A DNA stretch of 64,000 nt from an uncultured Lachnospiraceae bacterium (GTDB lineage: Bacteria > Bacillota > Clostridia > Lachnospirales > Lachnospiraceae). The stretch spans positions 35,743-99,742 of the forward strand of contig CAJTQO010000008.1 in the NCBI GenBank assembly GCA_910578405.1. The letters are read 5' to 3'. Of the stretch, positions 61,821 to 64,000 are shown piece by piece. Each line of letters begins with the position of its first letter. Positions within the stretch are counted from its first letter, which is position 1. The position numbers and the translations under genes are program-made. The notes below the pieces were generated by a model. The model made no database searches. It was not told the origin of the DNA and saw nothing but the letters and a program-made list of their open reading frames with translations.

Positions 61821-62311
61821 TTATTCCAGTTCCGCATCTGCGCTGAAAATGCCCACTTCCTGGAAGGAATTCCATCCGCTTGCGCATGGGCAATCAGCCG
61901 CTTGTTCTGCGCCGCCGGCAGTCTTTCCTCGGGCCGCGTCCCCTTTTCTTCCTCCAACGCCTCATTGGAGCCTTTGGCTTGCCGTCTACACTGCAGGGCG
62001 CATCTTCCTAAGAACAAAATTAAATCGGATGCCGCAACGCCAAACTCCGAACAGCGGCAATGCTCTACCGCGCTCCATTTCCGGTTGGTTCCGTTGCAAT
62101 ACCCGATTTGCATCTCCAGCTCCCCGAAGAAGCTGTTTTTCACCTTTGGGGCAACCGGGAGTTTTTCCAGTTCTTCCACCGATGGGTAACACTGCCCCAT
62201 CCGTCAGCGCGTCTGTCTGTGCATGGCTTCCACCAGCCGTGACGCAGCAAAATCAGGAAAAACCCGCCCATATGCCCGAAAGGATTCATCATATACTGAT
62301 TGAATCGTCAT
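61821..62311 (-). pseudogene. Broken DUF4867-like gene
   Basis: The start MTIQSVYDESFRAYGRV, with AGGAGG 10 bases upstream, looks like a true N-terminus. After 35 codons an in-frame TGA occurs (62205-62207 region), yet the same frame continues with convincing coding sequence: ELEMQIGYCNGTNRKW and SEFGVAASDLILFLGR. There the frame breaks: APCSVDGKP appears in another frame with about 40 expected residues missing, EALEEEK...QNKRLIAHAQADG returns, and the end VGIFSADAELE is in a third frame. From memory this matches DUF4867, a partner of fucose-isomerase-type genes. A premature stop plus several frame changes mark it as a pseudogene. Confidence 0.72.
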
Positions 62312-62425
62312 TTCCCTTACGCCTCCTATCCGTCTTCCTGATAGTATTATAGGCGTATTTTTTGTTCTTTTCTACCAAAAACTTATCTTATCCATAGCGC
62401 TTTCTTGTCTTTTCACGCCAAAACG

Positions 62426-63688
62426 TTACTCCCACTCTGCGTTTTCCACAATCCACTCATCCTCGTCTTCTTCCTGCGTGCAGGCAAAATCCTCCTCCTG
62501 CGCTTTTTCCTCCGCTTCGCTTTCTTCCTCGGACTTAGGGGCCGCCGCGTTTTTGATAAATTGCACTACCTGCTCCTTTTTCTCCTTCAGCCACTCAAGC
62601 ATACGCTCCAGCCTGTCTTTTAACGGATGGAATATCTTTTCATCTATAACCGGGGCCGCATGGTTGCTCACCCAGTAAATGACCGGACGGAATACCTTAT
62701 CCGCGATAACGCCAACCACACATGCCACCGCCGCTTTTACTTTGTCCGCCGCTTTCTTTCTATATGGCCCGCACTTTTCCCATGCCTTTTTCATATACGG
62801 GATTGCCGCCTTCACCGCCTCGTATGCGGCTTCTCCCACTGCTAACAATGCCATTACGCTTAGTATCGTGCCGGAAACCACCACAGTCATGGCGCCAAGA
62901 TGGAAGGGAAGGGAAAAGCCTGTAACCGCCGCAATAAACATCAGCAAAAGCCCTGCCACCATCACCGCCAGCGCAGTGGGAATCGCCATCCAGATAAAAT
63001 CCATATTCCTTTTTCCTTCGCTCTGCGCAACCTGCACCACTGCCGTTGCAGCCGCTGCCTTTGCGGAAATTTCAGGATGTTCGCTCAAAAACAAGGCCGC
63101 CGCCATAACCATCATGTCTTCCCTGTCTTTGTCAGAAAGACAGTCCATTGCCTCTTTCGCCTTTTCCAAAACCGGAGTCCAGGATTCGTCCGCAGCCGCC
63201 TGCGCCATCATCTGCGCAATCCCTTCCTTCTCCGTCGGGAACGTAAACGTCAGCTCATTGCGCAGCGCCTCCACCTGCTGCCTTGTGGCGCCTGCCGCCA
63301 TCTGCTGTTCCGTTGCATGGGTTTTTGCCAGCATTTCCTTTACAAACTCTGTGTCCATGCCCTGCCCGGCGACTTCTTCTGCCGAAACTTTCAGATTCCG
63401 CAGCCCGGCAATATATTTTAAATCCGAAATCCTGCGAAACTGCGCCGCACAGTCTTCCCCGCACTGCTCGTCAATCTCCTGCAACACCGCCATGCATACA
63501 TGAATCCCGGCATACTTCTCTTCCAGGCGGTCTGCTTCCGACGTAATCCCCCTGACCGTTTCGCGGATTTCTTCCGTATGCCCCCCTATATCGCCGCCTA
63601 AAACATCACGGATGACCTCTTCCACTGACTTTCCCTGCTGCCTGCTCCTGGCCATCTGCTCCAGTTTTTCCTTATTATTCTTTTCCAT
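62426..63688 (-). CDS. Unrecognised membrane protein with acidic C-terminus
   Basis: A 420-residue protein that I cannot place. Residues 1-225 are soluble and helical, with a Cys-containing part (IHVCMAVLQEIDEQCGEDCA). Two membrane segments lie at about 231-256 (FIWMAIPTALAVMVAGLLLM) and 262-285 (FHLGAMTVVVSGTILSVMAL). A basic helical region follows (YMKKAWEKCGPYRKKAADKV), and the last 35 residues are strongly acidic (EEESEAEEKAQEEDF). GGAGG precedes the start and a strong promoter lies at 63810-63838. It is monocistronic. A structural or stress-related membrane role is possible but unproven. Confidence 0.8.
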   Translation of the reverse strand: MEKNNKEKLEQMARSRQQGKSVEEVIRDVLGGDIGGHTEEIRETVRGITSEADRLEEKYAGIHVCMAVLQEIDEQCGEDCAAQFRRISDLKYIAGLRNLKVSAEEVAGQGMDTEFVKEMLAKTHATEQQMAAGATRQQVEALRNELTFTFPTEKEGIAQMMAQAAADESWTPVLEKAKEAMDCLSDKDREDMMVMAAALFLSEHPEISAKAAAATAVVQVAQSEGKRNMDFIWMAIPTALAVMVAGLLLMFIAAVTGFSLPFHLGAMTVVVSGTILSVMALLAVGEAAYEAVKAAIPYMKKAWEKCGPYRKKAADKVKAAVACVVGVIADKVFRPVIYWVSNHAAPVIDEKIFHPLKDRLERMLEWLKEKKEQVVQFIKNAAAPKSEEESEAEEKAQEEDFACTQEEDEDEWIVENAEWE

Positions 63689-63809
63689 AGCCGTTTCCTC
63701 CTTCTTTTCCTTCTCCTACTTTCTCACTTAGAAAATCCATTGCCAGACGGGAGTAGAGCCAGAGGGTTCCACATCCTAAATCCTTATTGGCATTCTTTTT
63801 ATATATATT

Positions 63810-63838
63810 ATATTATTGCATCAAACGTCTTTTGTCAA
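63810..63838 (-). promoter_or_regulatory. Promoter of the 62426-63688 gene
   Basis: On the minus strand TTGACA (63833-63838), 17 bases, TAATAT (63810-63815). It leaves a leader of about 115 bases. Confidence 0.78.
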
Positions 63839-63884
63839 TACTTTATTTGTATCTATATTTTTAAATGTATTTTATATGTATCTA

Positions 63885-64000
63885 TTATAAAAATCCTGCC
63901 TTGCGCAAATTTCTAAAAAACAGCCTCACTTTGTCCATCCCGTCCAGTGTTCCATCCAGACAGAAATTAGATTTGTGGGCTGCATGGTTCGTGCCAGCGC
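63885..64000 (-). other. Possible C-terminal coding fragment running in from the right edge
   Basis: One minus-strand frame stays open from the window edge to a TAA at 63885-63887 and reads ...AAHKSNFCLDGTLDGMDKV then RLFFRNLRKAGFL. Most of its first part is the 41-base repeat, whose other copy at 57829 has an in-frame stop just before it. It may be the end of a gene or only a repeat remnant. Confidence 0.25.
63944..63984. repeat. 41-base direct repeat, copy 2
   Basis: Exact match to 57829-57869. The two copies flank a 6.1-kb segment with the DUF1349, xylulokinase, isomerase, DUF4867-like and membrane-protein genes. Confidence 0.92.

Overview
The window looks like a chromosomal segment of an anaerobic Firmicute of the class Clostridia, most likely a gut Lachnospiraceae. 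This rests on AGGAGG-type ribosome binding sites, sigma-A-like promoters with 17-base spacers, low to moderate GC, and protein families typical of that group (UPF0735, GtrII-like, YjbR-DUF3795, DUF1349, peptide-type sugar ABC transporters). No rRNA or tRNA gene and no CRISPR array was seen. Almost everything is on the minus strand.

Layout. 1-5.4 kb is housekeeping: the start of glnS, a possible 25-residue membrane peptide, an XRE regulator, guaB with an operator-like palindrome over its promoter, and two divergent membrane-anchored proteins. 5.4-35.9 kb is one long glycan-biosynthesis locus read right to left. At its head (35.9 kb) is a serine-recombinase-like protein that has lost its catalytic residues, with a 24-base perfect palindrome just upstream. 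The locus encodes two activated-heptose branches (GmhA + HldE for ADP-heptose; GmhA-like + HddA + an HddC-GmhB fusion for GDP-heptose), a transaldolase that could supply sedoheptulose-7-phosphate, a CDP-pentitol cassette (epimerase, dehydrogenase, cytidylyltransferase), a CDP-polyol-transferase-like protein fused to a probable propeller, GT9/GT2/GT11/GT-D/DUF5672 transferases and five methyltransferases. Ten of these enzymes carry the same kind of small Rossmann-like domain at one end. No flippase, polymerase, exporter or priming transferase is present, so glycosylation of cytoplasmic or secreted proteins (for example flagellin or S-layer) is as plausible as a capsule. The right half (about 20-35 kb) is visibly more AT-rich than the left, suggesting a mosaic.

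36.3-40.7 kb is a threonine/aspartate-family operon (UPF0735 ACT protein, hom, an ApgM-type proposed homoserine kinase, lysC). 41.1-45.2 kb holds a GtrII-like membrane protein and a YjbR-DUF3795 protein flanked by two inverted copies of a MITE-like repeat, a possible 48-residue protein, and an AraC regulator. 45.3-57.3 kb is a glycan-use operon: solute-binding lipoprotein, two permeases, two ATPases, a GH31 glycosidase and a GH38 alpha-mannosidase. 57.9-62.3 kb is a sugar cassette (DUF1349, xylulokinase, fucose-isomerase family protein, and a broken DUF4867-like gene). The window ends with an unrecognised 420-residue membrane protein. An exact 41-base repeat occurs at 57.8 and 63.9 kb.

The most notable system is the 30-kb double-heptose locus with its shared domain and its inactive-recombinase head gene.
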